64,000 nt of DNA from Caballeronia sp. dw_276 (GCF_018449635.1 NZ_JAAVUV010000009.1:186001-250000); one strand, 5' to 3'; shown: positions 43,382 to 52,838, counted from the first letter of the stretch. Translations and numbers: made by a program. Notes: generated by a model not told the origin, from the letters alone.

Positions 43382-43420
43382 TTGATAGCTCCTTGACCGT
43401 TTAGCTTATCGACTCAACGC

Positions 43421-43735
43421 TTACGCAGCGTTGATAGCGTCGATACGCAGTTCGGTGTAGTTCTGGCGATGGCCAGCGTGCTTTTGGTAGTGCTTCCGGC
43501 GACGCATCTTGAAGATCGTGACCTTCTTGTGACGACCCTGGGACACGACGGTACATGTGACGGAAGCCCCACTGACCAGCGGTGCACCGAACTGAATCGA
43601 TTCACCTTCGCCTACTGCGAGAACCTGGTCGAGCGTGATTTCAGCGTCAATGTCTGCCGGTATCTGTTCTACTTTCAATTTTTCGCCGACAGCAACTTTA
43701 TACTGCTTGCCACCGGTTTTTATGACCGCGTACAT
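43421..43735 (-). CDS. rplU: 50S ribosomal protein L21
   Basis: A 104-residue ribosomal protein binding 23S r[29 protein letters not shown] is the family N-terminus, and [23 protein letters not shown] the C-terminal signature. The start at 43735 matches the family. A strong minus-strand promoter lies 54 bp upstream. Confidence 0.99.
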   Translation of the reverse strand: MYAVIKTGGKQYKVAVGEKLKVEQIPADIDAEITLDQVLAVGEGESIQFGAPLVSGASVTCTVVSQGRHKKVTIFKMRRRKHYQKHAGHRQNYTELRIDAINAA

Positions 43736-43788
43736 TGAGAACCTCACTCTGAATTCATTTTTCCGCACACCGTGCGCGAAAACGCGTG

Positions 43789-43817
43789 ATTATACAGAGA
43801 GTTAGGCTCTCCGTCAA
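43789..43817 (-). promoter_or_regulatory. Strong sigma-70 promoter of rplU-rpmA
   Basis: Minus-strand -35 TTGACG (43812-43817), 17-bp spacer and -10 TATAAT (43789-43794), about 55 bp upstream of the rplU start. The spacer contains the small inverted pair GAGAG/CTCTC. Confidence 0.85.
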
Positions 43818-44012
43818 AACCCTTGTTGGTCGCGAAACGCGCGGCCGCCACGCCGGGATTAACGCGAAGACGGCCGGGCGCACGCAACAATATCCTGATT
43901 AATACCGCAACATCCTGTACTTGAGGCAGACACGGCGCGAGAGGGACGTCTATTAGAGGCGTCTATCGGCCGATTCGCCTTATAATTCGCGGCACTACCC
44001 TAATTGCCGATC

Positions 44013-45005
44013 ATGTCGTCCACAGCCACTTCCTCCCCAAACGCCGCCAACGTGCTCGAGCCTATCGCCGAGGACATGCAGCAGGTCAATCGCGTCATCC
44101 GGCAGCGCCTGGCATCCGAAGTGATGCTGATCAACCAGATTTCCGAGTACATCATCGGGGCCGGCGGCAAACGGCTTCGTCCTGCGCTGCTGCTTCTGGT
44201 ATCGGGCGCTCTCGGCGATACAACCGGCCACCGGCACGAACTGGCCGCGGTCGTCGAGTTCATCCATACGGCGACCTTGCTGCACGACGACGTAGTCGAC
44301 GAATCCGATCTCCGGCGCGGCCGCAAGACCGCGAACGCGCTGTTCGGCAACGCGGCGAGCGTGCTGGTCGGCGACTTCCTGTACTCGCGTTCGTTCGAGA
44401 TGATGGTCGGCGTAGGCAAGATGCGCGTGATGGAAATCCTGTCGGTCGCGACCAACGTGATTTCCGAAGGCGAAGTGCTGCAGTTGCTGAACATGCACGA
44501 CCCGGATGTGGACGAAGCGCGTTACATGCAGGTGATCCGCTACAAGACGGCGAAGCTTTTTGAAGCGGCGGCGCAGCTCGGCGCCGTGCTTTCCGGATCG
44601 GACGCCAAGACGGAAGCGGCAGCGGCGGAATTTGGCCGGCGCATTGGCACGGCGTTCCAGATCATGGACGACTGGCTCGATTACACGGGCACGGCTGAAT
44701 CCATGGGCAAGAACGCCGGCGACGATCTGCGCGAAGGCAAACCCACTCTTCCGCTCATCTACTTGATGGAGCATGGAACAGCGGAACAGGCAGCGCTTGC
44801 ACGCGAAGCCATCGAGCAAGGCGGCACCGATAAATTCGATACTATTTTCGAAGCCATCACCACGTCCGGCGCACTCGATCACACGCTGAAATGCGCACGT
44901 CAGGAAGCGCAAGCCGCCGCGAATGCAATTTCTTCGTTTCCGGATTCCATTTTTAAAGAGAGCCTGCTAGAATTATGTTCTTACTCGACGGCAAGACAGT
45001 CCTGA
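44013..45005 (+). CDS. ispB: Octaprenyl/polyprenyl diphosphate synthase
   Basis: Makes the long isoprenoid tail of ubiquinone by condensing FPP with IPP. The 330-residue product has the first Asp-rich motif DDVVD at 92-96 (LLHDDVVDESDLRRG), GGKRLRPALLLL ahead of it, and the second Asp-rich motif DDWLD at 219-223. Chain length (octaprenyl for Burkholderia ubiquinone-8) is from known biology, not read here. A TATAAT at 43981-43986 is a likely -10. It is divergent from rplU and directly precedes tRNA-Pro. Confidence 0.96.
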   Translation: MSSTATSSPNAANVLEPIAEDMQQVNRVIRQRLASEVMLINQISEYIIGAGGKRLRPALLLLVSGALGDTTGHRHELAAVVEFIHTATLLHDDVVDESDLRRGRKTANALFGNAASVLVGDFLYSRSFEMMVGVGKMRVMEILSVATNVISEGEVLQLLNMHDPDVDEARYMQVIRYKTAKLFEAAAQLGAVLSGSDAKTEAAAAEFGRRIGTAFQIMDDWLDYTGTAESMGKNAGDDLREGKPTLPLIYLMEHGTAEQAALAREAIEQGGTDKFDTIFEAITTSGALDHTLKCARQEAQAAANAISSFPDSIFKESLLELCSYSTARQS

Positions 45006-45036
45006 AAAGGAAACAAACCGTCTCTGAGTGAATATT

Positions 45037-45113
45037 CGGGGTGTAGCTTAGCCTGGTAGAGCGCTACGTTCGGGACGTAGAGGCCGGAGGTTCGAATCCT
45101 CTCACCCCGACCA
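45037..45113 (+). tRNA. tRNA-Pro, anticodon CGG
   Basis: A 77-nt cloverleaf starting CGGGGTGTAGCTTAGCCTGG. The acceptor stem CGGGGTG pairs with CACCCCG. Anticodon stem CTACG/CGTAG encloses loop TTCGGGA with CGG at 45071-45073. The T loop is GGTTCGAATCC, and CCA is encoded at 45111-45113. It reads CCG codons, frequent in this GC-rich genome. Confidence 0.98.
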
Positions 45114-45122
45114 GAATTGATC

Positions 45123-45154
45123 AAAAAACCGCCCAGCTTGCTGGGCGGTTTTTT
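45123..45154 (+). terminator. Terminator after tRNA-Pro
   Basis: AACCGCCCAGC pairs with GCTGGGCGGTT across TT, followed by a T tract; 10 bp behind the tRNA. Confidence 0.93.
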
Positions 45155-45229
45155 GTTTTGGGGCTGGTTTTTGCGTGCGGGTATCGAGTGGTCGTGTAGT
45201 TACTTTCCTGCTTTACTGCCGGGGACATC

Positions 45230-45631
45230 ATGGGTTTATCGAGCATTGCATTGCCGCCGATGTCCGTCGCGCGACGCCTCGCGCTTGCGTTTGTGTTCCT
45301 CTGGTTCGCGATCGGCGGGGTCTGTCATTTCCTGTTCATGCCGCTGTTCGTGCAGATCGTGCCGCCGTTCGTGCCCGTGCCTATCCTGGCCGTGATCGTC
45401 AGCGGGATCTTCGAATTGCTCGGCGCCGCCGGCATCACGATCAAACGCACTCGCCATATGGCTGGAATCGGGCTCGCGCTTTTGACCATCGCGGTGACGC
45501 CGGCCAACGTTTTCATGCTCCAGCATGCCGAGCGTTTTCCGGGCATTCCCGTCTGGCTCCTCGTTGCACGCCTGCCGCTTCAGCTTGCGTTGATCGCGTG
45601 TATCTTGTGGAGCACGCGTCGCACTCACTAA
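45230..45631 (+). CDS. DoxX-like small membrane protein
   Basis: A 133-residue protein with four hydrophobic segments (about residues 13-34, 46-68, 75-93, 105-128), organised as in DoxX/DoxD-like proteins: FLWFAIGGVCHFLFMPLFVQIVPPFVP, then GIFELLGAAGITIKRTRHMAGIGLALLTIAV. It ends 15 bp before the metallopeptidase gene. Physiological role is unclear. Confidence 0.8.
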   Translation: MGLSSIALPPMSVARRLALAFVFLWFAIGGVCHFLFMPLFVQIVPPFVPVPILAVIVSGIFELLGAAGITIKRTRHMAGIGLALLTIAVTPANVFMLQHAERFPGIPVWLLVARLPLQLALIACILWSTRRTH

Positions 45632-45646
45632 GTAATTGGTATCGCC

Positions 45647-46156
45647 ATGCTTCCTCTCAAATACCTGAGCGCGTATCCGGAAACGCTTCAGGACAAGGTC
45701 CGCAAGCTCATTGCGGATGACAAACTCGGCATGTATCTCGCTGATCGATATCCGCATCGGCATGCGGTGCAGTCCGATCGCGCGTTGTACGAGTACACGA
45801 CCGACCTCAAGCAGGAGTTTTTGCGCGTGGCGCCGGCTATCGACAAGGTCATGTACGACGCCAAGCTCGACGTGCTGCGTCATGCGCTCGGTTTGCATAC
45901 GGCGATATCCCGTGTGCAAGGCGGCAAGCTGAAAGCGAAGAAGGAGATCCGCGTGGCGTCGCTGTTCAAGGAAGCGCCGCCGGAATTCTTGCGCATGATC
46001 GTCGTGCACGAACTCGCGCATCTGAAGGAAAGCGATCACAACAAGGCGTTTTACCGGCTGTGTGAATTCATGCAGCCCGGGTATCACCAGATCGAGTTCG
46101 ATCTGCGCGTGTACCTGACGCAGCGCGATATCGCGCGCGATTCTTCCATCAAGTAG
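45647..46156 (+). CDS. YgjP-like zinc metallopeptidase
   Basis: A 169-residue protein of the YgjP/M48-like (DUF45) group. The zinc site is HELAH at 121-125, with a likely third ligand His131 (ESDHNKAFYRLCEFMQPGYH). The N-terminal half is charged and helical. E. coli YgjP is a small cytosolic metalloprotein of uncertain activity; peptidase activity here is inferred. It ends 3 bp before the convergent EmrB gene. Confidence 0.88.
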   Translation: MLPLKYLSAYPETLQDKVRKLIADDKLGMYLADRYPHRHAVQSDRALYEYTTDLKQEFLRVAPAIDKVMYDAKLDVLRHALGLHTAISRVQGGKLKAKKEIRVASLFKEAPPEFLRMIVVHELAHLKESDHNKAFYRLCEFMQPGYHQIEFDLRVYLTQRDIARDSSIK

Positions 46157-46159
46157 TTC

Positions 46160-47701
46160 TCAATCCGCCGCCGCGTGCACGAGGGTTTCGCCCGGGATCG
46201 GCCGCGCGGGACGGATCAGCAAAACCAGCGGCACGACCAGCAAGGTCGCGACGAACATCAGCTTGAAGTCGTTCAGGTACGCGATCATCTGCGCCTGCTG
46301 GTTGATCGTCTGGTCCATCAGCGCGAGACTCATCTGCGAACCGGTTTCGAGCATGGGTTGCATCGACGGATTGAAGACGTTCACGTTCGCCGAAAGATCC
46401 GCGTGCGCGACCTGCGTGCCGCGCGTCATCATGGTTTGCACAATCGAAATGCCGATACTGCTGCCAATGTTGCGCATCAGGCTGTAGGTTGCGGTGCCGT
46501 CGGCACGAAGCTCGGGCGTCAAGGTCGAGAACGTCAGCGCGCTCAGCGGCACGAATACGAAACCCAGTCCAAAGCCCTGGATCACACCCGGCCACACGAT
46601 GTCGGACACCGACAGCACCAGCGTGTATTGCATCATCTGCCATAACGCGAACGCCGAAATCAGGAAGCCCGCGAGCAGCAGAAGCCTTGCGTCGGTGCGA
46701 CGCAGCATGCGGCCCGCGATCAACATGGCGAACATCGTGCCCGCGCCGCTCGGGGCGGTGACAAGACCCGTGGTCGCGACGGGATAGTTCATCAGGTTTT
46801 GCAGCATCGGCGGCAAGAGCGCGCGAGTGGCGTACATCACCGCGCCGATCACGAAGATGAAAAATACGCCGGTCGCGAAGTTGCGGTCCTTCAAGAGCTC
46901 GTACTTGAAGAACGACCGCTTGCCTGCCGTCGCGGTGTGCGCGAGAAAGAAGATGAAGCTGAGCGCCGCAAGAATGGCCTCGATGCGAATTTCTGTCGAA
47001 CCAAACCAGTCGAGCTGTTCGCCGCGATCGAGCATCGCCTGGAATGCACCGATCGCCAAGCCTAACGTGGCAAAGCCGAATGCATCGAATTTCACGCCGT
47101 GTTTCGCGGCGCGCGCCGGCAGGAAAGTGAACACGCCAAACAACGCAAACGCGCCGATGGGCACGTTGATGAAGAACACCCAACGCCAGTTGTAGCTGTC
47201 GGTGAGCCATCCGCCGAGCGTTGGCCCGAGTATCGGCCCCACCATCACGCCCATGCCCCAGACGGCCATTGCCTGGCCTTGCTTTTCGCGCGGGTTGATA
47301 TCGAGCAGGATGGATTGCGAAAGCGGCACGAGCGACGCGCCGAATATGCCCTGCAGCAAACGCGACGCAACAATCTGCGCGAGCGTTTCCGATAACCCGC
47401 ACAACGCGGACGCAAGCGTAAATCCGCCAATCGATATGATCAGCAAACGCTTTGTGCTCAGGCGATCGGAAAGCCAGCCGGTGAGCGGCGTGGCAATGGC
47501 CGCGGCAACGATGTACGACGTCAGCACCCACGTGATCTCGTCCTGCGACGCCGACAGCGTGCCCTGCATATGCGGCAACGCAACGTTGGCGATTGTGCTG
47601 TCGAGCGTCTGGATCAGCGTGGCAAGCATGATCGAAACGGTCAGCATGGGCCGGTTGAGCGGCACGTTTGCAGCGCTCAACGACGTTGATTCTGAGGACA
47701 T
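46160..47701 (-). CDS. DHA2-family drug exporter (EmrB/QacA type)
   Basis: A 513-residue inner-membrane exporter with 14 hydrophobic segments. Motifs seen are LDSTIANVALPHMQGTL in the first helix, GWLSDRLSTKRLLI (motif A), and the DHA2 segments LLQGIFGASLVPLSQSILLD, GPILGPTLGGWLTDSYNWRWVFFINVPIG. Substrate is not known. No adjacent membrane-fusion (EmrA) gene is present in the window. A MarR regulator is divergently transcribed, with a palindrome between them, a common drug-inducible arrangement. Confidence 0.93.
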   Translation of the reverse strand: MSSESTSLSAANVPLNRPMLTVSIMLATLIQTLDSTIANVALPHMQGTLSASQDEITWVLTSYIVAAAIATPLTGWLSDRLSTKRLLIISIGGFTLASALCGLSETLAQIVASRLLQGIFGASLVPLSQSILLDINPREKQGQAMAVWGMGVMVGPILGPTLGGWLTDSYNWRWVFFINVPIGAFALFGVFTFLPARAAKHGVKFDAFGFATLGLAIGAFQAMLDRGEQLDWFGSTEIRIEAILAALSFIFFLAHTATAGKRSFFKYELLKDRNFATGVFFIFVIGAVMYATRALLPPMLQNLMNYPVATTGLVTAPSGAGTMFAMLIAGRMLRRTDARLLLLAGFLISAFALWQMMQYTLVLSVSDIVWPGVIQGFGLGFVFVPLSALTFSTLTPELRADGTATYSLMRNIGSSIGISIVQTMMTRGTQVAHADLSANVNVFNPSMQPMLETGSQMSLALMDQTINQQAQMIAYLNDFKLMFVATLLVVPLVLLIRPARPIPGETLVHAAAD

Positions 47702-47729
47702 TCAGGCGCCGGATCGTTGGATCGAATAG

Positions 47730-47756
47730 TAAGCATGCTTATTATAAACATGCTAA
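47730..47756. promoter_or_regulatory. Palindromic operator between emrB-like and marR-like genes
   Basis: TAAGCATGCTTA (47730-47741) is a perfect 12-bp palindrome. A related AACATGCTAA half-site follows at 47747-47756. They lie 29 bp upstream of the exporter start on an AT-rich stretch, as expected for MarR repression of the exporter; binding is inferred. Confidence 0.6.
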
Positions 47757-47852
47757 TGATCGTCACAAGATGTCATTAACCCGGATAAACCCGTACGTTG
47801 CGACACGCCTTATCTTCCGGTAATTGCGTGCATCTTTCGTATAATCCCCTGC

Positions 47853-48296
47853 ATGGAAACGCATCTCGACAAGCGCTTTGGATTTCTGATCTCGGACGTG
47901 GGGCGCCTGTGCAGCAAGCGCTTCGACGAACTCGCGAAATCGTCCCTCGACCTCACGCGGGCGCAATGCCGCGCGCTCGCGTATCTGTCCCATTTCGGCG
48001 ATGTCAATCAAGCGCGCCTTGCTGACCTGCTGGAAGTCGCGCCCATATCGGCGGGCCGTTTGCTCGACCGGATGGAGGAAGGCGGCTGGATAGAACGCTT
48101 TTCCAATCCCGACGACCGCCGCGAGCGAACGGTGCGCATGACGGCCAAGGCCGAAGGTGCGCTGGGCCGCGCGCGGCGCGTCGGCGACTCGGTCGCGACC
48201 GAAGCGCTCGCTGGCCTCGACGCAGAAGAACGCGCGCAATTGATCTCTTTGCTGCGCCGCGTGCGCGTCAATCTCAGCACGATCGTGGACGAATAA
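47853..48296 (+). CDS. MarR-family transcriptional regulator
   Basis: A 147-residue winged-helix regulator. The recognition part is NQARLADLLEVAPISAGRLLDRMEEGGWIERFSNPDDRRERTVRMT, which includes the beta-wing with DDRRER. The N- and C-terminal helices would dimerise. Divergent from the EmrB-like exporter, it probably represses that gene and senses its substrate. Confidence 0.93.
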   Translation: METHLDKRFGFLISDVGRLCSKRFDELAKSSLDLTRAQCRALAYLSHFGDVNQARLADLLEVAPISAGRLLDRMEEGGWIERFSNPDDRRERTVRMTAKAEGALGRARRVGDSVATEALAGLDAEERAQLISLLRRVRVNLSTIVDE

Positions 48297-48362
48297 ACAC
48301 AGAAGGTCCGGGTCTTGCTACGAGGCGTGTCGCATCCCGCGCCGCCCTCTTTCGGATCCGAC

Positions 48363-49646
48363 ATGCTCCTTTTTGCCATCCCGCTTACGGTTCTGATCAC
48401 GCTGATTGTCGTGGTGATCCTCGCGAATTTTGTAAGCGGTGAGAAGAAGGTCGAACACAATATCGACCGGTTGTACCCAAGCGACGACCCGCAATTCATC
48501 CGCTCGATGAGCCTACTGCTCGGGCCTCCGGTGACATCGGGGAACCGGTACCGCGTGCTGCTCAACGGCGACGAAATCTTCCCATCGATGCTCGACGGCA
48601 TCCGCTCCGCCAAAGAAACCATCACGTTCGAGACGTTCATCTACTGGTCCGGCGAGATCGGGGCGCAGTTTGCAGCGGCGTTATCCGAGAAAGCGCGTTC
48701 AGGCGTGGCCGTGCACGTCCTGCTCGACTGGGTAGGCTGCAAGAAAATGGACCACAAGTATCTGGAGCAATTGCGCCAGGCCGGCGCCGAGGTCATCCAG
48801 TATCACAAGCCGCATTGGACCGGCCTCGGACGCATGAACAACCGGACGCATCGTAAGTTGCTGATCATCGATGGACGTGTGGGTTTCACCGGCGGCGTGG
48901 GGATTGCCGAAGAATGGACGGGCCACGCGCAGGACGAAAAGCACTGGCGCGATACCCATTTCCGCGTGGAAGGCCCGGTTGTCGGGCACATGCAGGCGGT
49001 GTTCATGGACAACTGGATCAAGGTGACCGGCGACGTGCTGCACGGTCCGAAGTATTTTCCCGATGTCAAACCGCTGCCCGAAGGCGAAGCGAGCAATGGC
49101 GTCGCGCACATGTTCAGCAGTTCGCCGACGCACGGCGCGGACGACATGGAACTCATGTACTTGATGGCGATCACGGCGGCGTCCGAACGGATCGATCTGG
49201 CGAGCGCGTATTTCGTGCCGGACGGTCTTGCGATCAACGCGCTGGTCGAAGCCGCCCGGCGCGGCGTAAAGGTGCGGATTGTGACGCCGGGAAAACATAT
49301 CGATACCCATACCGTGCGCGAGGCGTCACGCGCATGCTGGGGTGATCTTTTGGCGGCGGGCATCGAAATTCACGAATATCAGCCGACCATGTTTCACTGC
49401 AAGCTGCTGGTGGTGGATGAATTCCTCGTATCTGTGGGATCGACGAATTTCGACAGCCGTTCGTTCAAGCTCAACGACGAAGCCAACCTCAATATCTACG
49501 ACCGCGAATTTGCCAGGCAGCAAAGCGCGATCTTCGACGCCGATATAAAAAATTCGCAGTTGGTCACGTATCAGGACTGGCTGAATCGGCCCGCGCTGGA
49601 AAAGCTGATCGAGAAAGTCGTGCCCTTGCTCGACTGGCAGCTTTAA
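48363..49646 (+). CDS. Cardiolipin synthase (phospholipase D family)
   Basis: A 427-residue membrane enzyme. One N-terminal hydrophobic anchor (LLFAIPLTVLITLIVVVILANFV) precedes two HKD motifs: HRKLLIIDGRVGFTGG near residue 163 and HCKLLVVDEFLVSVGSTNFDSRS near 345. The pattern matches ClsB/ClsA-type synthases condensing phosphatidylglycerols. The ATG at 48363 is used; a TTG 48 bp upstream in frame is an alternative. Only one membrane segment makes it resemble ClsC/ClsB rather than ClsA. Confidence 0.9.
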   Translation: MLLFAIPLTVLITLIVVVILANFVSGEKKVEHNIDRLYPSDDPQFIRSMSLLLGPPVTSGNRYRVLLNGDEIFPSMLDGIRSAKETITFETFIYWSGEIGAQFAAALSEKARSGVAVHVLLDWVGCKKMDHKYLEQLRQAGAEVIQYHKPHWTGLGRMNNRTHRKLLIIDGRVGFTGGVGIAEEWTGHAQDEKHWRDTHFRVEGPVVGHMQAVFMDNWIKVTGDVLHGPKYFPDVKPLPEGEASNGVAHMFSSSPTHGADDMELMYLMAITAASERIDLASAYFVPDGLAINALVEAARRGVKVRIVTPGKHIDTHTVREASRACWGDLLAAGIEIHEYQPTMFHCKLLVVDEFLVSVGSTNFDSRSFKLNDEANLNIYDREFARQQSAIFDADIKNSQLVTYQDWLNRPALEKLIEKVVPLLDWQL

Positions 49647-49647
49647 C

Positions 49648-50910
49648 CTATTCGCCGATCACGCCGGCCTTCAGAAGTTCGTCGATCCGGGCATCGTCCA
49701 GACCCAGGACCTCGCGCAAGACCGCGTTCGTGTGCTGACCAAGCATCGGCGGCGCCTGGTTGTATTCAACCGGCGTCGCCGATAAACGCAGCGGACTCGC
49801 GACCGTCGGCGCCACGCCCGCGACCGGATGCGCAATCTCTCGCGCCGCCCCGCGATACACCGCCTGATCCGAACCGAACGCCTGCTCGATATCATTGATA
49901 GGCCCGCACGGCACGCCGCACGCTTCGAGCGCGTCGACCCACGCGTCGCGTGTGCGGGTCATGAACACGGCCGCCAGTTGCGGCAACAGTTCCGCCCGAT
50001 TCACGCTGCGGCCGCTATTGGTCGCGAAGCGTATGTCGATGGCCAGTTCCGGCACGTTCATCGCCGTGCAGAGCGCGCGGAACTGGCCGTCGTTTCCGCA
50101 CGCGACGATCACGTGTCCATCGCTTGCGGCGAACGTCTGGTACGGCACGATGTTCGGATGCGCATTGCCCATGCGCTTGGGCGCAATGCCGGTGGTGAGG
50201 TAGTTCATCGACTGGTTGGCGAGCATGGCAAGCTGGGCGTCGAGCAACGCGATGTCGAGATGCTGGCCGAGGCCGCTCTTTTCGCGCTCCATCAAGGCCG
50301 CAAGGATGCCGGTGGTCGCGTACATGCCGGCCATCAGGTCGGTCACCGCGACGCCGACTTTTTCCGGGCCGCCGCCGGCTACGCTGTCGGGTTCACCGGT
50401 GATGCTCATCAGACCGCCCATGCCCTGGATCAGGAAGTCGTATCCGGCGCGTTGCGACAACGGACCGGTCTGGCCGAAACCCGTTATCGAGCAATACACC
50501 AGCCGCGGATTCAGCTCCGAAAGACTCGCGTAATCCAGACCATATTTCTTCAGGCCGCCGACCTTGAAGTTTTCGACGACCACATCGCAGGTTTTCGCGA
50601 ACTCGCGGATGAGCGCAGCGCCTTCGGGCGAACTCATATCGATGGCGACCGACTGCTTGTTGCGATTCGCGCAAAGGAAATAGGCGCTTTCGGAGGTGTC
50701 GCGGCCATCAGCGTCGCGCAGGAACGGCGGCCCCCACGTGCGGGTATCGTCGCCCGTACCCGGGCGTTCGATCTTGAACACTTGCGCGCCAAGATCCGCG
50801 AGATTTTGCGTGCACCACGGACCGGCCAATACCCGCGATAAATCCAGCACGCGGATTCCATCGAGTGGACGCTTTCTCTCAGCCGACGACTTCTTGCTGT
50901 CCTGCACCAT
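49648..50910 (-). CDS. CaiB/BaiF CoA-transferase family protein
   Basis: A 420-residue family III CoA-transferase. Signature features are LDLSRVLAGPWCTQNLADLGAQVFKIERPGTGDDTR at the N-terminus, VVENFKVGGLKKYGLDY, GVAVTDLMAGMYATTGILAAL (nucleophilic Asp near residue 178), and the C-terminal VLREVLGLDDARIDELLKAGVI. The acyl substrate is unknown; formyl-CoA, succinyl-CoA or carnitine-type transfers are all used in the family. The gene is monocistronic and nearly touches the cardiolipin synthase stop. Confidence 0.92.
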   Translation of the reverse strand: MVQDSKKSSAERKRPLDGIRVLDLSRVLAGPWCTQNLADLGAQVFKIERPGTGDDTRTWGPPFLRDADGRDTSESAYFLCANRNKQSVAIDMSSPEGAALIREFAKTCDVVVENFKVGGLKKYGLDYASLSELNPRLVYCSITGFGQTGPLSQRAGYDFLIQGMGGLMSITGEPDSVAGGGPEKVGVAVTDLMAGMYATTGILAALMEREKSGLGQHLDIALLDAQLAMLANQSMNYLTTGIAPKRMGNAHPNIVPYQTFAASDGHVIVACGNDGQFRALCTAMNVPELAIDIRFATNSGRSVNRAELLPQLAAVFMTRTRDAWVDALEACGVPCGPINDIEQAFGSDQAVYRGAAREIAHPVAGVAPTVASPLRLSATPVEYNQAPPMLGQHTNAVLREVLGLDDARIDELLKAGVIGE

Positions 50911-51088
50911 TTCACCTCGCCTGTTTCAGGGTTACGGAGACGTGTCGATTGTAGCGACGTCCGTGAATCACCCCTCGGAAGAAGAAAACCCGGACGACCT
51001 TCGCAAATCGGACCAGAATATTCGCAGCCCGCCGGAATATTGCGCGGGCGTTGTTCGTTTAAACCGTATCGACAAATGGAAGAGACAA

Positions 51089-51466
51089 ATGAAAACGCGA
51101 ATCCCGATGCTCGCCGTGGCGCTCGCCGCCACTTTCAGCATGACCGCCCTGACTGTTCACGCCGCGCCGCCCGTGGCCGCCAACGGCATGTACACCGACT
51201 CAAAGGGCATGACGCTCTATACCTTCGACAAAGACACGGCTTCCGGTCCAAGCGCCTGCTCGGGCGGCTGCGCGCAGGCCTGGCCGGCGGCAATGGCCGA
51301 TGCGTCCGACAAGGCGCAGGGCGACTGGAGCGTCGTCTCCACCGCCGACGGCGGCAAACAATGGGCTTACAAGGGCAAGCGCGTGTACACGTTCGCGAAA
51401 GACACCAAGGCGGGCGACGCCAAGGGTGAGAACTTCAAGGACGTCTGGCACACGGTGAAGCAATAA
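51089..51466 (+). CDS. COG4315-type secreted protein (two repeats)
   Basis: A 125-residue exported protein with a signal peptide ending around TVHAAPP (about residue 26). Two repeats follow: MYTDSKGMTLYTFDKDT with CSGGCAQAWP, and WAYKGKRVYTFAKDTKAGD with a final VWHTVKQ. This is the COG4315 predicted-lipoprotein pattern, though no lipobox Cys is seen. Function is unknown; it lies directly upstream of the ECF sigma gene in the same direction. Confidence 0.88.
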   Translation: MKTRIPMLAVALAATFSMTALTVHAAPPVAANGMYTDSKGMTLYTFDKDTASGPSACSGGCAQAWPAAMADASDKAQGDWSVVSTADGGKQWAYKGKRVYTFAKDTKAGDAKGENFKDVWHTVKQ

Positions 51467-51528
51467 GGCCAGGGACTGGCGCGCGTGAGACCTGACACCA
51501 AACCTGAACATGTAATGAGCCAAGGGCG

Positions 51529-52047
51529 TTGAGTTTCGATACTGATCTCGTTGGGATTCTCCCGCAGTTGCGGCGTTATGCGCGCGCGCTGACGGGAGAC
51601 CGCGCCTGGGCCGATGACCTCGTGCAGGACGTCACCGAGCGCGCGCTCGGTCGCTCGGGCGCTTTTCGCGTGGGCAGCAATCTGCGCGCGTGGCTGTTCA
51701 CGATCATGCGCAATCTCTATATCGATCAATTGCGTGGCCGGCGCGATATTGCAGTCGACGATGAAACCGCGCCCTGGCGCCAGATGGCCGCGCCGGTTGG
51801 CGAAGTGGACGGGCTCGTGCTGCGCGACGTGCAGCGCGCGTTATATTGCCTGCCTGTCGAGCAACGCGAAGTCATGCTGCTCGTGTGCGTAGAGGATATG
51901 AGTTATCAAGAGGCATCAGCGGTGCTGAACGTGCCGCCCGGGACGGTGATGTCGCGCCTGTCCCGCGCCCGCGAACACATGCGCGTGATGCTCGGAGAGG
52001 AACCTGGCCGCAAATCGGCATCGTTGAAAATCGTGAGTGGCACATGA
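51529..52047 (+). CDS. ECF RNA polymerase sigma factor
   Basis: A 172-residue sigma-70 family ECF factor. Region 2 is LRRYARALTGDRAWADDLVQDVTERALG... LRAWLFTIMRNLYIDQLRG, and region 4 ALYCLPVEQREVMLLVCVEDMSYQEASAVLNVPPGTVMSRLSRARE. The TTG at 51529 is the start by frame; AAGGG lies only two bases upstream, so start is uncertain. Its stop overlaps the anti-sigma ATG by 4 bp. Confidence 0.9.
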   Translation: MSFDTDLVGILPQLRRYARALTGDRAWADDLVQDVTERALGRSGAFRVGSNLRAWLFTIMRNLYIDQLRGRRDIAVDDETAPWRQMAAPVGEVDGLVLRDVQRALYCLPVEQREVMLLVCVEDMSYQEASAVLNVPPGTVMSRLSRAREHMRVMLGEEPGRKSASLKIVSGT

Positions 52048-52838
52048 CGAAACCCGAAAATCCGGACCGCCCGGAATCGAGCGCTTCAGCCGATGAGCTG
52101 CGAGCGCTGTCGGCGTTTATCGACGATGAAACGACGGACGCCGAGCGCGCCGAAACCGCCGCGCGCATCGCGCGTGATCCGGCGAGCGCGGCGACGGTGG
52201 CGGCGTATCGCGCACAGGACAACGCCTTGCGCGCGCTGTTTGCCGGGACGGCGGACCAGGAACCCCAAGTGGTTGTCGTGCGGCCGCGCCGGCGTTATCT
52301 GATGGCGGCGAGCTGGCTGGTCGTGGGTATCGCGTGCGGGTTCCTGATGCACATGATGTTGCCGATGATCGATCGCGACCGGCCGGCGCCGGTTTTCGCG
52401 CAGCGCGCGGACATTGCCTATGCCGTGTACGCGCCCGAGCAGCGGCACGCGGTGGAAGTCGCGGCGTCGCAGGAAGATCATCTGGTGACGTGGCTTTCGA
52501 AGCGGCTCAACCGGTCGCTGACCATTCCTTCGCTGCACGAATACGGCTTCGAACTTGTCGGCGGCCGTTTGTTGCCGGGAGAGGACGGCCCGGCCGCGCA
52601 ATTCATGTATCAGAACGCCAGCGGCGAGCGGCTCACGCTTTATATGACCAGCAGCACCGGCAAACGACGCGAGGAATACGCGATCCGCATGTTGCGCGAC
52701 GGCGCGCGACGCACGTTCTACTGGACCACGGAGCAAGCGGGTTATGCGCTGTCGGGCCAGATTGGCGAGGCGAAGCTGCGCGCAATCACCTTTGATACTT
52801 GCGCCGCGTTAGGTGGCGATCCTAAAAAATGGCAATGA
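52044..52838 (+). CDS. Transmembrane anti-sigma factor
   Basis: A 264-residue inner-membrane protein expected to sequester the upstream ECF factor. The N-terminal cytosolic anti-sigma part (ELRALSAFIDDETTDAERAETAARIARDPASAATVAAYRAQDNAL) lacks the HxxxCxxC zinc motif. One membrane segment is at about residues 88-112 (YLMAASWLVVGIACGFLMHMML), followed by a ~150-residue periplasmic domain that could sense the signal. Coupled to the sigma gene by ATGA and overlapping the next gene by 10 bp. Confidence 0.88.
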   Translation: MTKPENPDRPESSASADELRALSAFIDDETTDAERAETAARIARDPASAATVAAYRAQDNALRALFAGTADQEPQVVVVRPRRRYLMAASWLVVGIACGFLMHMMLPMIDRDRPAPVFAQRADIAYAVYAPEQRHAVEVAASQEDHLVTWLSKRLNRSLTIPSLHEYGFELVGGRLLPGEDGPAAQFMYQNASGERLTLYMTSSTGKRREEYAIRMLRDGARRTFYWTTEQAGYALSGQIGEAKLRAITFDTCAALGGDPKKWQ

